From CAZKHG01 sp964552655 (GTDB taxonomy: Bacteria; Bacteroidota; Bacteroidia; Bacteroidales; Tenuifilaceae), in NCBI GenBank assembly GCA_964552655.1, contig CAZKHG010000007.1:1-64000 (forward strand): 64,000 nt of DNA, written 5' to 3'. Both the position numbers and the translations under genes were made by a program. Below are positions 7,802 through 16,917 of this stretch, piece after piece. The first letter of the stretch is position 1, and each line of letters begins with the position of its first letter. The notes below the pieces were generated by a model. That model was given only the letters and a program-made list of their open reading frames with translations, had not been told where the DNA came from and ran no database searches.

Positions 7802-10800
7802 ATGAAGACAAACATTAAAATCCTCCTAATAGTTGCATTCCTTACGATTCTGTCACTTACATTTTCAGAAATTGCCCCAAAAATTATAGCCGAAAAAATT
7901 AATGCCCCGATAGATTTCTCTGAGGTGGAACTGAAATTGGAGAAAAAGTTGATTGAATCACAGGCAACTGCACTGAACTTAATCAAATTCAGCGAAACCA
8001 GATCGCCTTACCAGCTCTTTAAAAGCTATAACGATAGCCTAAAAACCATATTGGACAAAAATAAAATTTCGGTTTACCTTTTTAAAAGCAATGAGCTGGT
8101 TTTCTGGACAGATAACATCGATATATCTGAACTAAAGCCAGATTCGAGCAAAATTAATTTATATAAAATACAGAATAAGTGGTATTTAGGGCAATGGGTA
8201 ATTCATAATGCCACTTCAGTTCTTTCATTACTTTTTCTAAAGAGCGATTTCCCTTATCAGAATAAATTTCTGGTAAACAGGTATAATAATGATTTTAAAG
8301 TGCTAACAGGATACAATATTGCTGAGAATCATACCAATGATTCAATTTGTATTGGTAATAACACCAGAACATGCTTTTATTTGTCCAAAGCAAAACAACA
8401 ATCAAAAATAATAACCCCATTAATTAAATCGACACTTCAGTGGAGCGGGTTTATCGGTTTGCTTTTGATTTTCTACATACTGCTTAGCTTACCATTTATT
8501 AAAAAGCAACCCTTACTAAGGATTTTGTTGTTGATTATATCGTTAATAGGGTTAAGGCTTTTAAGTTTAAATACCGGTTTCCCCAACAGGGGATTTGGAA
8601 TGCTTTTTAGCCCGGAAATATATGCTTATACCAATTTGAATCCATCGCTTGGCGACTTTTTAGTAAATGCCATGCTGGTATTCACACTAACAATTTTCAT
8701 CTATAAAAATATTCCAACCATAACAAAAAAATATCTGGTTGTTGCTGCAGCTGTTTTAAGTTTATTTGTTTGGGGGTTTTTCTTCACGGCCGATAACCTT
8801 TTTGCTTCATTGGTCACACATTCAACGCTTAATCTTGAGACATTCAGAATCTTCAATTTAACAATATATTCCGTATTCGGTTATATCGCAACTTCCTTCT
8901 GGATTGCGTCTGCCATCATTTTTTGCGATTTCTGGTTGCGGCTGTTCAGCAATTCGATATCCCTTCAGAAGCAAGCTCTAATATTAGGTTCAGCTTTAAT
9001 TGTAAGCGTTGGGTTATCTGTACTATATGGGGCACACCCCACCACAGCAGGAATAATCTTTTCAATCCTGACTATAGTGTTGCTCTCATACAAAAGGATC
9101 CGGAAATCGGGTTATACATCGAACTGGTTGCTCGCACTGGCGATTATCCTCTCAATTTACTCAATCTATCTGGTTACTGACCTAAGCTTTAAAAAAGATA
9201 TTGAAGTACGAAAAGTTCTGGCAATCAACCTGAGCAATGAACGCGATCCGGTAGCTGAAACATTGTTCCCCGGTATTGAAAAGCAAATCAGAATTGATAC
9301 TTCAATTAATAAATTCTTAGGCAACATCCAGCAACATGATATTGAAATGTATAGGTACCTGCAGTCCAGGTACTTCAATTCCTACTTTAAAAGATACGAC
9401 CTGCAGGCAACTGTGTGTTTCAAGGAGTCAGAAATTGTGGTTAACAACCTGAATGAACGGGTAGATTGTAAATCATTTTATGATGACATTGTTCTTGACT
9501 ACGGGATTCAAATACCCAATACATCCTTCTATTACCTGAACGATCAAACCGGGCAAATAAACTATCTGGGGATAATAGAACTTATATACAAGTTAAAACC
9601 AGTTACTCTTTACATCGAACTTGAATCGAAGTTGAACCGAGAGGTATTGGGATACCCGGAACTTCTTCTTGAAAGCCGTTTCTCCAACAAGGAGCTGATT
9701 TCATCGTATTCAACGGCAAAATATCAGAATAATATGCTCATAGCACAATCAGGAGTATTCCCTTACCGCCTTCAAAATATTTTTGCAATTGATTCTGCCT
9801 CAGTCTTTAAATCCCTGAACCAAGGTGGTTATAACCATCTGATTTATAAGAGCGACAAGAATAATATGGTGATTCTTAGCAAACCCAGGGAAAACTTACT
9901 TAATACCACTGTGTCATTTACTTACATTTTTTCATTCTTTTTTGTCGCTCTGCTTATTTGGCTAAAAGCAGCCGGATTCCCAATTGAAATCAGGTCGAAA
10001 CAGCACAGCTTCAGGAACAGAATAAAAATGGCGATGGTACTGGTTATTATTCTCTCCCTAATACTAGTGGCCAGCATTACCATTTATTACAGCATAAATA
10101 ATTTTGAAAATAGGAGCCGAGAGAACCTAAGCGAAAAAATACTTTCGGTTGTGGTAGAGGTAGATCGTAACCTGAAAGAGGATGTGGTGCAGGCCAAAAC
10201 CTACTCGGGGTATATTAGCAATAATCTGATACAGCTCTCAAATACATTTTACACAGATATTAATATATACAGCAGCTCCGGGGATTTAATCGCAACCTCC
10301 CGACCTGAAATTTTCGAACGAGGGCTTTCGGGTAAAAGGATGAACTCCCTTGCATGGTATGAGATGAACTATTTGCATAACCCAAAACTGATTCATAAGG
10401 AACGAATCGGAGGGCTGACTTATCTCTCGGCTTATGTTCCTATTATTGACAACAGCAATAATATTGTTGCATATATCAACCTGCCTCATTTTACAAGGCA
10501 AAACGAGTTGATGAGGGATCTCTACTCAATTATAGTTGCTATAATTAACATCTATGCCTTTTTGACGCTTTTGACCATTGGCATTGCTATTTTAATTTCC
10601 AATCAGATATCCAAACCACTGGAACTGATCATGGCCAACCTCTCCACAGTTAATCTGATAAAGCATAACGAACCCATCAGATATGATGGGAACGATGAGC
10701 TGGGACAGCTGGTTAAAGAATATAACAGGATGGTTATTGAACTTGCCGAAAGTGCCGCAAAACTTGCTCAAAGTCAAAGGGAAACCGCCTGGCGCGAAAT

Positions 10801-11440
10801 GGCAAAGCAGATTGCACATGAGATTAAGAACCCGCTAACTCCCATAAAGTTGAACTTACAACACCTGATAAAAGCCAAAAGAGAAGGCGTAAGTGACTGG
10901 GATGAGCGTTTCGAGAGATTTTCTTCAACTCTGGTTGAGCAGATAAATGTGCTATCATCCATTGCCAATGAATTTTCAGATTTTGCCAAGATGCCGGCTT
11001 CTAATGTTTCGGAGTTGAACCTTGGTACTGTTCTGGAGGAGGTCGTTTCCCTGTTTTCCGGTTACAACAATGTAAAAGTTAACCTTAATAATTTGCCAGA
11101 GAAAATTCAGGTAAGCGCAGATAAAGAGCAACTTTTAAGAGTTTTTGTAAACCTTGTAAAGAACGCCATTCAATCTATTGATATAAGAAAAAAGGGGGAA
11201 ATAAATATTGGAATGAAGCTGGTAGGTGGTAAGTGTCTGGTAACCATAAAGGATAACGGGAAAGGCATTCCCGAAGAGTTGAGATCCAAAATGTTCAGCC
11301 CTAATTTCACCACCAAATCCGGAGGGATGGGCATGGGATTGGCCATTGTTAAGGGCATTATAGAAAGTATTAATGGCAAAGTATGGTTTGAAACCGAAAC
11401 AAATATTGGAACAACCTTTTATGTGGAAATTCCCGTTTAG
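7802..11440 (+). CDS. Large multi-span sensor histidine kinase (NtrY-like catalytic core)
   Basis: The 1212-aa protein has TM1 near 6-22, an external domain to about 205, a block of about seven to eight TM helices (about 210-455), a second external region (about 456-700), two TM helices (about 705-765), a third external domain, a last TM (about 905-930), HAMP (about 930-980), a HisKA domain with H1006 in QIAHEIKNPLTPIK, and an ATPase domain with N box VKNAIQSI (near 1120) and G2 box GGMGMGLAIV (near 1175-1185). The core resembles NtrY-type kinases. No response regulator is adjacent, so it is an orphan. The unusual size comes from the embedded polytopic sensor region, whose ligand is unknown. 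It ends in a terminator shared with valS. Confidence 0.85.
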   Translation: MKTNIKILLIVAFLTILSLTFSEIAPKIIAEKINAPIDFSEVELKLEKKLIESQATALNLIKFSETRSPYQLFKSYNDSLKTILDKNKISVYLFKSNELVFWTDNIDISELKPDSSKINLYKIQNKWYLGQWVIHNATSVLSLLFLKSDFPYQNKFLVNRYNNDFKVLTGYNIAENHTNDSICIGNNTRTCFYLSKAKQQSKIITPLIKSTLQWSGFIGLLLIFYILLSLPFIKKQPLLRILLLIISLIGLRLLSLNTGFPNRGFGMLFSPEIYAYTNLNPSLGDFLVNAMLVFTLTIFIYKNIPTITKKYLVVAAAVLSLFVWGFFFTADNLFASLVTHSTLNLETFRIFNLTIYSVFGYIATSFWIASAIIFCDFWLRLFSNSISLQKQALILGSALIVSVGLSVLYGAHPTTAGIIFSILTIVLLSYKRIRKSGYTSNWLLALAIILSIYSIYLVTDLSFKKDIEVRKVLAINLSNERDPVAETLFPGIEKQIRIDTSINKFLGNIQQHDIEMYRYLQSRYFNSYFKRYDLQATVCFKESEIVVNNLNERVDCKSFYDDIVLDYGIQIPNTSFYYLNDQTGQINYLGIIELIYKLKPVTLYIELESKLNREVLGYPELLLESRFSNKELISSYSTAKYQNNMLIAQSGVFPYRLQNIFAIDSASVFKSLNQGGYNHLIYKSDKNNMVILSKPRENLLNTTVSFTYIFSFFFVALLIWLKAAGFPIEIRSKQHSFRNRIKMAMVLVIILSLILVASITIYYSINNFENRSRENLSEKILSVVVEVDRNLKEDVVQAKTYSGYISNNLIQLSNTFYTDINIYSSSGDLIATSRPEIFERGLSGKRMNSLAWYEMNYLHNPKLIHKERIGGLTYLSAYVPIIDNSNNIVAYINLPHFTRQNELMRDLYSIIVAIINIYAFLTLLTIGIAILISNQISKPLELIMANLSTVNLIKHNEPIRYDGNDELGQLVKEYNRMVIELAESAAKLAQSQRETAWREMAKQIAHEIKNPLTPIKLNLQHLIKAKREGVSDWDERFERFSSTLVEQINVLSSIANEFSDFAKMPASNVSELNLGTVLEEVVSLFSGYNNVKVNLNNLPEKIQVSADKEQLLRVFVNLVKNAIQSIDIRKKGEINIGMKLVGGKCLVTIKDNGKGIPEELRSKMFSPNFTTKSGGMGMGLAIVKGIIESINGKVWFETETNIGTTFYVEIPV

Positions 11441-11453
11441 TAAAATATTGGTT

Positions 11454-11495
11454 AAAAAGAGGATGTCTGTCAAGCTTTTTAAACACCCTCTTTTT
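11454..11495. terminator. Bidirectional terminator between kinase gene and valS
   Basis: AAAAAGAGG (11454-11462) pairs with CCTCTTTTT (11487-11495); TGT/ACA inside extends the stem across one mismatch. A T run follows on both strands. It serves both convergent genes. Confidence 0.8.
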
Positions 11496-14123
11496 TTAAC
11501 CCTTTAGATTTTTCAGCTGATCCTCTAATACTTTGATCTTATCTTCTGCATCTGCCTTTTTCTTCTGTTCCATTTGTATTACACTGGCAGGGGCATTATT
11601 GACAAATCGTTGGTTGTCAAGTTTTTTCAAAACACTTTCCAGGAATCCTCGGGTATAATCAAGTTCAGCTTTCAGCTTAGCTATTTCATCATCTACATTA
11701 AGAAGATCTTTAAGCGGAATATAGTGCTCGACGGACTTAATCAGAAAACTTGATGCTCCATCAACTTTACCTGTGGAATAATCAAGTTTATCGAGCCCTG
11801 AAAGTTTAGCAATAACGCTTTCAAAGCCCTTAGAATACTTCTGTTCTGTCCTGATTATTAAAGTGAGGTTTTGTTTGTTGGGTATATTCTTTTCCTGGCG
11901 GATAGTACGAATGTTTGCGATTACTTCCTTCACTTTTTCAAATTCATCAATAAACTGAGTATTAATTACTCCGGGTTGAGGCAATCTGCTAACCATAAGG
12001 CTTTCGCCTTTTTTACGTTCTTTCAGGTTTTGCCACAACTCTTCGGTAATAAAGGGCATAAAAGGGTGTAAGAGCGAGAGCATCTTTTCAAATATATCGA
12101 TAACTGCTTCATAAGTAACTTTATCAATAGGTTGCTGGTATGCAGGTTTAACGGCCTCGAGAAACCACGATGAAAACTCGTCCCAGAAGAGTTTATAAAC
12201 ATTCATCAAAGCTTCTGAGACACGATACTTCTCAAAGTCATCATTAAGTTGTGTAATCGCACGGTTTAGAATATTGTTAAACCACTCCACCGCTGTTTTT
12301 GCAGAATCGGGTTGCTGAATAGTGTCGTCCACCTTCCACCCTTTTACCAACCGGAATGCATTCCAAATCTTGTTGCAGAAATTCCTACCCTGTTCAGGCA
12401 TGCTCTCATCGAAAAGCAGATCGTTCCCTGCAGGGGAGCAGAAAAGCATACCGATACGAACACCATCGGCACCGTACCTGGCAATCAGGTTAAGTGGATC
12501 AGGAGAATTGCCCAGCTGTTTGCTCATCTTACGTTTTTGGCTATCGCGCACTATTCCTGTAAGGTAAACATTTTTAAATGGTTTCTCATTCATGTACTCA
12601 TACCCTGCAATGATCATACGGGCAACCCAGAAAAAAAGTATTTCGGGTGCAGTGATCAGGTCGTTGGTTGGGTAGTAATATTTTATATCTGCGTTGTCAG
12701 GTTTTCTAATCCCGTCAAAAACTGATATTGGCCATAGCCATGAGCTGAACCAGGTATCGAGTACGTCCTCATCCTGCCTCAGATCTTCAAATTTCAGGTT
12801 TTGATTGCCAGATTTCTCGCGGGCAAATTTTAGCGCTTCTTCCTCTGTTTCCGCTACCACAAAACCACCCTCAGGCAAATAATAGGCTGGTATTCTATGT
12901 CCCCACCATAGCTGTCGGGAAAGACACCAGTCTTTAACGTTCTCCATCCAGTGTTTGTAGGTGTTTACAAATTTAGGCGGGTACAAGTTAATTTCGCCAT
13001 TTACCACAGCATCCAGTGCGGGTTTAGATAAATCTTTCATCTTTAAGAACCATTGCATGGACAGCTTAGGTTCAATTATTGCATCAGTTCTTTCAGAGAA
13101 CCCAACCTTATTTACATAATCCTCAATTTTAGCAATGTTTCCAGCTTTTTCCAGATCAGGAATTATCAGTTTTCTAACCTCAAAACGATCTTTGCCAACA
13201 TAAAGCTGGGCTGCATTGCTCATAGTGCCATCATCGTTAAAAACATCAATGATCTCGAGGTTATGAACATCCCCTAGAATATAGTCGTTGATATCATGTG
13301 CCGGGGTAACCTTCAATGCCCCTGTACCAAATTCCATATCTACATACTCATCAAAAATGACAGGTACGCTTCTATTAATCAGCGGAACAAGTACCCGTTT
13401 CCCTCGCAGGTGCTCAAAACGGGGATCTTTAGGATTGACACAAACAGCGGTATCGCCCAGTATTGTTTCAGGACGCGTTGTGGCAACGGTAAGAAAACCA
13501 TCTTCGTTATCAAAAAAGTATTTTATGTAGTAAAGTTTACTCTGTACCTCCCGATAAATTACCTCCTCATCGGAAACTGCAGTTTTAGCCTGAGGATCCC
13601 AGTTCACCATCCTAACACCACGGTAAATCAGCCCTTTATTGTATAAATCGACAAACACCTTAATAACACTCGAGGACAACACCTCATCCATGGTAAAGCT
13701 GGTTCGATCCCAATCGCAGGAAGCACCTAATTTTTTGAGTTGTTCGAGAATTATTCCGCCGTGTTTTTCCTTCCACTCCCATGCGTGTTTAAGAAATTCC
13801 TCACGGGTAATCTTGTTTTTATCAATTCCCTCGGCTTTAAGCTTAGCAACCACTTTTGCTTCAGTAGCAATAGATGCGTGGTCGGTGCCTGGAACCCAGC
13901 AGGCATTTTTGCCCTGCATTCTTGCCCTGCGAACAAGTACATCCTGAAGTGTATTGTTCAACATGTGCCCCATATGCAGAACTCCGGTTACGTTTGGAGG
14001 TGGAATAACAATGCAATAAGGTTCCCTTTCATCAGGAACAGAACGAAAAAAATTATTTTCCATCCAATACCGATACCACTTTTCCTCAACCTCGGCAGGG
14101 TTATATTTGGCAGCAATCTCCAT
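11496..14123 (-). CDS. valS: Valine--tRNA ligase
   Basis: This class I aminoacyl-tRNA synthetase charges tRNA-Val in the cytoplasm. The HIGH motif appears as HMGH at 50-53 (after PPPNVTGVL), and the KMSKS motif as KMSKQ in RKMSKQLGNSPDP. The editing domain lies between (TTRPETILGDTAVCV), and the C-terminus is the typical valyl coiled-coil arm (AKLKAELDYTRGFLESVLKKLDNQRF). Length of 875 aa is normal. A -7 box lies just upstream on the minus strand. No sign of damage. Confidence 0.98.
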   Translation of the reverse strand: MEIAAKYNPAEVEEKWYRYWMENNFFRSVPDEREPYCIVIPPPNVTGVLHMGHMLNNTLQDVLVRRARMQGKNACWVPGTDHASIATEAKVVAKLKAEGIDKNKITREEFLKHAWEWKEKHGGIILEQLKKLGASCDWDRTSFTMDEVLSSSVIKVFVDLYNKGLIYRGVRMVNWDPQAKTAVSDEEVIYREVQSKLYYIKYFFDNEDGFLTVATTRPETILGDTAVCVNPKDPRFEHLRGKRVLVPLINRSVPVIFDEYVDMEFGTGALKVTPAHDINDYILGDVHNLEIIDVFNDDGTMSNAAQLYVGKDRFEVRKLIIPDLEKAGNIAKIEDYVNKVGFSERTDAIIEPKLSMQWFLKMKDLSKPALDAVVNGEINLYPPKFVNTYKHWMENVKDWCLSRQLWWGHRIPAYYLPEGGFVVAETEEEALKFAREKSGNQNLKFEDLRQDEDVLDTWFSSWLWPISVFDGIRKPDNADIKYYYPTNDLITAPEILFFWVARMIIAGYEYMNEKPFKNVYLTGIVRDSQKRKMSKQLGNSPDPLNLIARYGADGVRIGMLFCSPAGNDLLFDESMPEQGRNFCNKIWNAFRLVKGWKVDDTIQQPDSAKTAVEWFNNILNRAITQLNDDFEKYRVSEALMNVYKLFWDEFSSWFLEAVKPAYQQPIDKVTYEAVIDIFEKMLSLLHPFMPFITEELWQNLKERKKGESLMVSRLPQPGVINTQFIDEFEKVKEVIANIRTIRQEKNIPNKQNLTLIIRTEQKYSKGFESVIAKLSGLDKLDYSTGKVDGASSFLIKSVEHYIPLKDLLNVDDEIAKLKAELDYTRGFLESVLKKLDNQRFVNNAPASVIQMEQKKKADAEDKIKVLEDQLKNLKG

Positions 14124-14153
14124 AATTTATTCTGTACTTAATAAAACAGATCG

Positions 14154-14161
14154 CAAAATTA
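14154..14161 (-). promoter_or_regulatory. Candidate -7 promoter box for valS
   Basis: The minus strand reads TAATTTTG, an exact TAnnTTTG Bacteroidota -7 element, about 30 bp upstream of the valS start. No clear -33 TTG was found at the expected spacing. Confidence 0.45.
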
Positions 14162-14205
14162 TAAATTTATACCATACAGGTAACAAACGGCTCAATAACA
14201 ATTCA

Positions 14206-14213
14206 TATTTTTG
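14206..14213 (+). promoter_or_regulatory. Candidate -7 promoter box for SMR exporter
   Basis: TATTTTTG matches TAnnTTTG and would give a leader of roughly 45 nt to the ATG at 14267. That leader is too short for any guanidine riboswitch, and I see no ACGA-loop hairpins of the guanidine-II type. Confidence 0.35.
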
Positions 14214-14266
14214 AAAGATTTGAAATTGAGGATTGGTGTTTAGCAAATTTTATAATAAAATACAAG

Positions 14267-14593
14267 ATGAAACCATCGATAGCTTGGATAATACTGATTG
14301 TTGCAGGTTTTTTTGAAACCAGCTGGGCAATAGGAATGAAATATTCCGAAGGTTTTACACGATTATGGCCTTCGGTTTTTACTGCTGCAACAATGCTTAT
14401 AAGCGTTGTACTTCTGGCATTATCGTTAAAAGTACTGCCTGTGGGCACTGCTTATGCGGTATGGACTGGAATAGGTGCAGTAGGAACGGTTTTGCTGGGA
14501 ATTAAACTATTCAACGAACCGTTTGATTTGCTAAGGTTATTCTTTATTTTTTTGATAATTGTAGGAATCGGAGGTTTAAGGTTATTAAAATAA
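14267..14593 (+). CDS. gdx: SMR-family guanidinium exporter (Gdx/SugE type)
   Basis: This 108-aa inner-membrane protein has four TM helices and works as a dual-topology dimer. The conserved proton/substrate-coupling Glu is E17 in GFFETSWAIGMKYSEGF. The WAIGMKYSEGFTRLWPS and LPVGTAYAVWTGIGAVG segments match the SugE/Gdx branch, which exports guanidinium, better than the EmrE polyaromatic-drug branch. It is followed after 9 bp by a nitroreductase gene, so the two may be co-transcribed. No guanidine riboswitch is evident upstream. Confidence 0.9.
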   Translation: MKPSIAWIILIVAGFFETSWAIGMKYSEGFTRLWPSVFTAATMLISVVLLALSLKVLPVGTAYAVWTGIGAVGTVLLGIKLFNEPFDLLRLFFIFLIIVGIGGLRLLK

Positions 14594-14602
14594 ACTACTT
14601 GG

Positions 14603-15430
14603 ATGGAATCGTTGCCGGAAATTATAAAACAAAGGTACTCGTGCAGGTCGTTCATGCCTGCATTGCTGGACAATTTGGTAAAACAAGAAATTAACTCATT
14701 TATCGTTGATAATAATACTGGGTTGCGGGGTGAGAAGTTGGAACTTCAGATTATTGAAAAACAACCAGCATCAAAACGCCCGATGCGACTCGATTATGGG
14801 GTTATTACAAACCACAGTACCTATATTGCCGGAGTAACCAGGAATGATTTTCTATCCAGAATGTCATACGGGTATGTTGTTGAAAAAGTGGTGTTGAAAG
14901 TAACTTCGCTGGGGCTAAGCTCTTGTTGGATTGGCTACTTTGATCCGGACTATTTTCAGGAATTAAAAATTTCCAGTGGGTTGGAAATTCCAAGCATTGT
15001 CATTATAGGGTATTCAGCCAAACAATCTTTTGGAAACCGCATTATCAGGATGTCCGTTAATGCTTCTAAAAGAAAAAATTGGGAGGATCTTTTTTATTAT
15101 AATAGGTTTGATAATCCCTTGCCAAAGAGCAATGCCCATGGTTATGAACAATCGCTGGAGATGCTGAGGTTGGCGCCATCATCCGGGAACACACAGCCTT
15201 GGAGGGTGATAATGGATGAAACGAATAATCGTTTCAATTTCTACAAGAAAATCATTTCAAAAAAGTATGAAGCCAGGGGCTTACATGATGTTGACCTGGG
15301 GATTGCTGCAGCCCATTTTGAGCTGATATCAGAACTTAACGGGCTAAATGGGCATTGGAAAAGACTTGATGATAAGGAAATACCAGATATTAAAGACCTC
15401 AACTATATGATCAGCTGGGTGATTAAATAG
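14603..15430 (+). CDS. Nitroreductase-family protein (TM nitroreductase-like)
   Basis: This 275-aa FMN-dependent nitroreductase-fold protein has the family's N-terminal RYSCRSF segment near 11-17 and a second-half LRLAPSSGNTQPWRV segment (about 189-203), typical of the putative TM nitroreductase group in which two half-domains make one flavin site. Substrate is unknown. It starts 9 bp after the SMR exporter gene and probably shares its transcript. Soluble; no signal peptide. Confidence 0.75.
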   Translation: MESLPEIIKQRYSCRSFMPALLDNLVKQEINSFIVDNNTGLRGEKLELQIIEKQPASKRPMRLDYGVITNHSTYIAGVTRNDFLSRMSYGYVVEKVVLKVTSLGLSSCWIGYFDPDYFQELKISSGLEIPSIVIIGYSAKQSFGNRIIRMSVNASKRKNWEDLFYYNRFDNPLPKSNAHGYEQSLEMLRLAPSSGNTQPWRVIMDETNNRFNFYKKIISKKYEARGLHDVDLGIAAAHFELISELNGLNGHWKRLDDKEIPDIKDLNYMISWVIK

Positions 15431-15532
15431 TTTTAGGAAAAACAAAATATTAGTATCTTTCTCCAAAAAACCGGGTTGAAATTGAGGCATAACATTTGAG
15501 AAAATATCAATCAATATCAAAAATTCGTTAAC

Positions 15533-16915
15533 GTGAAAAAATATTTACCCATTCTACTTGTAATATTAGTATTTGCTGACTCTTCGTGTGTCTCAAAAAG
15601 ACTGACCAAACGAGGGCTCAAATATGAGGAAGCCGGGATGTTTGAGCTTGCGGCTCAATCATATCTTGGAGCCTTACAGGCCAACCCGAATAACATTGAT
15701 GCAAGAATTGGCCTGAAAAAGAACGGGCAACGGCTACTCGATGAAAAATCACTTGCCGTTTATAAAGCTTATGATAACGGCGATGACAAGGGCGTTGTGT
15801 ACAATTACCTTAATGCAAAATCGTGGCAGGATCAGGTAAACGCTTTAAGTGTGGATATCGCAATGAGTGAAAGAACCACCGAGTATTACAGCGATTCGAA
15901 ACCAAAGTATTTGGAAAAAATATACAGTGATGCCCAGCTCCTTCTCGATGATGAAAAATTTAAACAGGCTGAAGTTATTTTTGCAGAGATTAAAAGCATT
16001 GACCCCGAATATGGGAACACATCGGAGCTTCTTAAGGTCTCAAAAAGTGAGCCTGTTTACAGGCAAGGAAAAGAATACCTGACAACCGGGTACTACCGGA
16101 AAGCATACTCGGCTTTCGATCAAATACTAAACCAGCAGGGAACATACAAAGATTCAAAAGAGCTGCGTGAAGAGGCTTTAGCAAAGGGATTAATTGTAAT
16201 AGCAATGAACAGGATTGAAAACCGTTCGGGTAGAAATAATATCAACCTATTGGTTGAAAGTAAAATCCGTACCTCGTTGAACAACCTTAACAATCCTTTT
16301 ATCAAGGTGGTGGACAACCAGAATGCAGACCAGATTATAAAGGAACAGCAGCGAGGGCTGGAACAAGGCGCCGATATTGAGATTGGCAAGATATTAACCC
16401 CAAAAGCATTGTTCACCGGCACAATTATCAACTTTGATATCACAGAAGGGAGATTAACTAAGACTGAGAAAACGGGCTACCTGAAAGAAGAAATTATAAC
16501 AAAAGATCCTAAAACCGGGGAAGAAAAAAAAGATTATAAATATCATAAAGTAACCTATTACGAGTACAAACAACAGAATAGGGTTTTTGGAGCCTTCAGC
16601 TATAAGCTCAGCTCCACTGAAACAGCCGAGGTAATGGTTTCGGATGCAATGGATTATACTGCATCAGATGATATTCACTATGCTACCTTTGATGGGAACA
16701 GTAACAAACTGGTTCCCGGTTATTGGGAGGATATAAAAAAGGACTCTCCAAAGGATAAAATAAATGACTCCGATGCGGACAGGGATGCCTTACGCCGATT
16801 ACTTAAAGCTGACAGAACGATTAAAAGTATCGACATGCTTCAAAACGAAGTTGTAAATGATATTGCCCTACGGGTAGCCACCAAAATCAATAAGTATAAC
16901 CCTGAAGTAAAATAA
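15533..16915 (+). CDS. Probable lipoprotein with TPR-like and CsgG/LpoB-like regions
   Basis: This 460-aa envelope protein starts at GTG 15533, giving MKKYLPILLVILVFADSSC; Cys19 is a plausible lipid site but the lipobox (DSSC) is weak. Residues about 22-60 and 120-210 look like TPR helices (GLKYEEAGMFELAAQSYLGAL; DDEKFKQAEVIFAEIKSIDPEYG). Residues about 220-330 resemble the CsgG/LpoB/FlgO fold (IAMNRIENRSGRNNINLLVESKIRTSL, then LFTGTIINFDI). It lies 2 bp before an LPP20 lipoprotein gene, so the two products probably act together at the outer membrane. The CsgG-like call is by pattern only and the precise role is unknown. Confidence 0.6.
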   Translation: MKKYLPILLVILVFADSSCVSKRLTKRGLKYEEAGMFELAAQSYLGALQANPNNIDARIGLKKNGQRLLDEKSLAVYKAYDNGDDKGVVYNYLNAKSWQDQVNALSVDIAMSERTTEYYSDSKPKYLEKIYSDAQLLLDDEKFKQAEVIFAEIKSIDPEYGNTSELLKVSKSEPVYRQGKEYLTTGYYRKAYSAFDQILNQQGTYKDSKELREEALAKGLIVIAMNRIENRSGRNNINLLVESKIRTSLNNLNNPFIKVVDNQNADQIIKEQQRGLEQGADIEIGKILTPKALFTGTIINFDITEGRLTKTEKTGYLKEEIITKDPKTGEEKKDYKYHKVTYYEYKQQNRVFGAFSYKLSSTETAEVMVSDAMDYTASDDIHYATFDGNSNKLVPGYWEDIKKDSPKDKINDSDADRDALRRLLKADRTIKSIDMLQNEVVNDIALRVATKINKYNPEVK

Positions 16916-16917
16916 CA

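Noticed and set aside
12312..12725. 137-codon plus-strand frame opposite valS
   Set aside because: valS is intact on the other strand; this is antisense coding noise.
14124..14266. Possible guanidine riboswitch upstream of the SMR exporter
   Set aside because: No paired ACGA loops (guanidine-II), no ykkC core and no pseudoknot-like guanidine-III segment could be found, and a -7 box leaves too short a leader.
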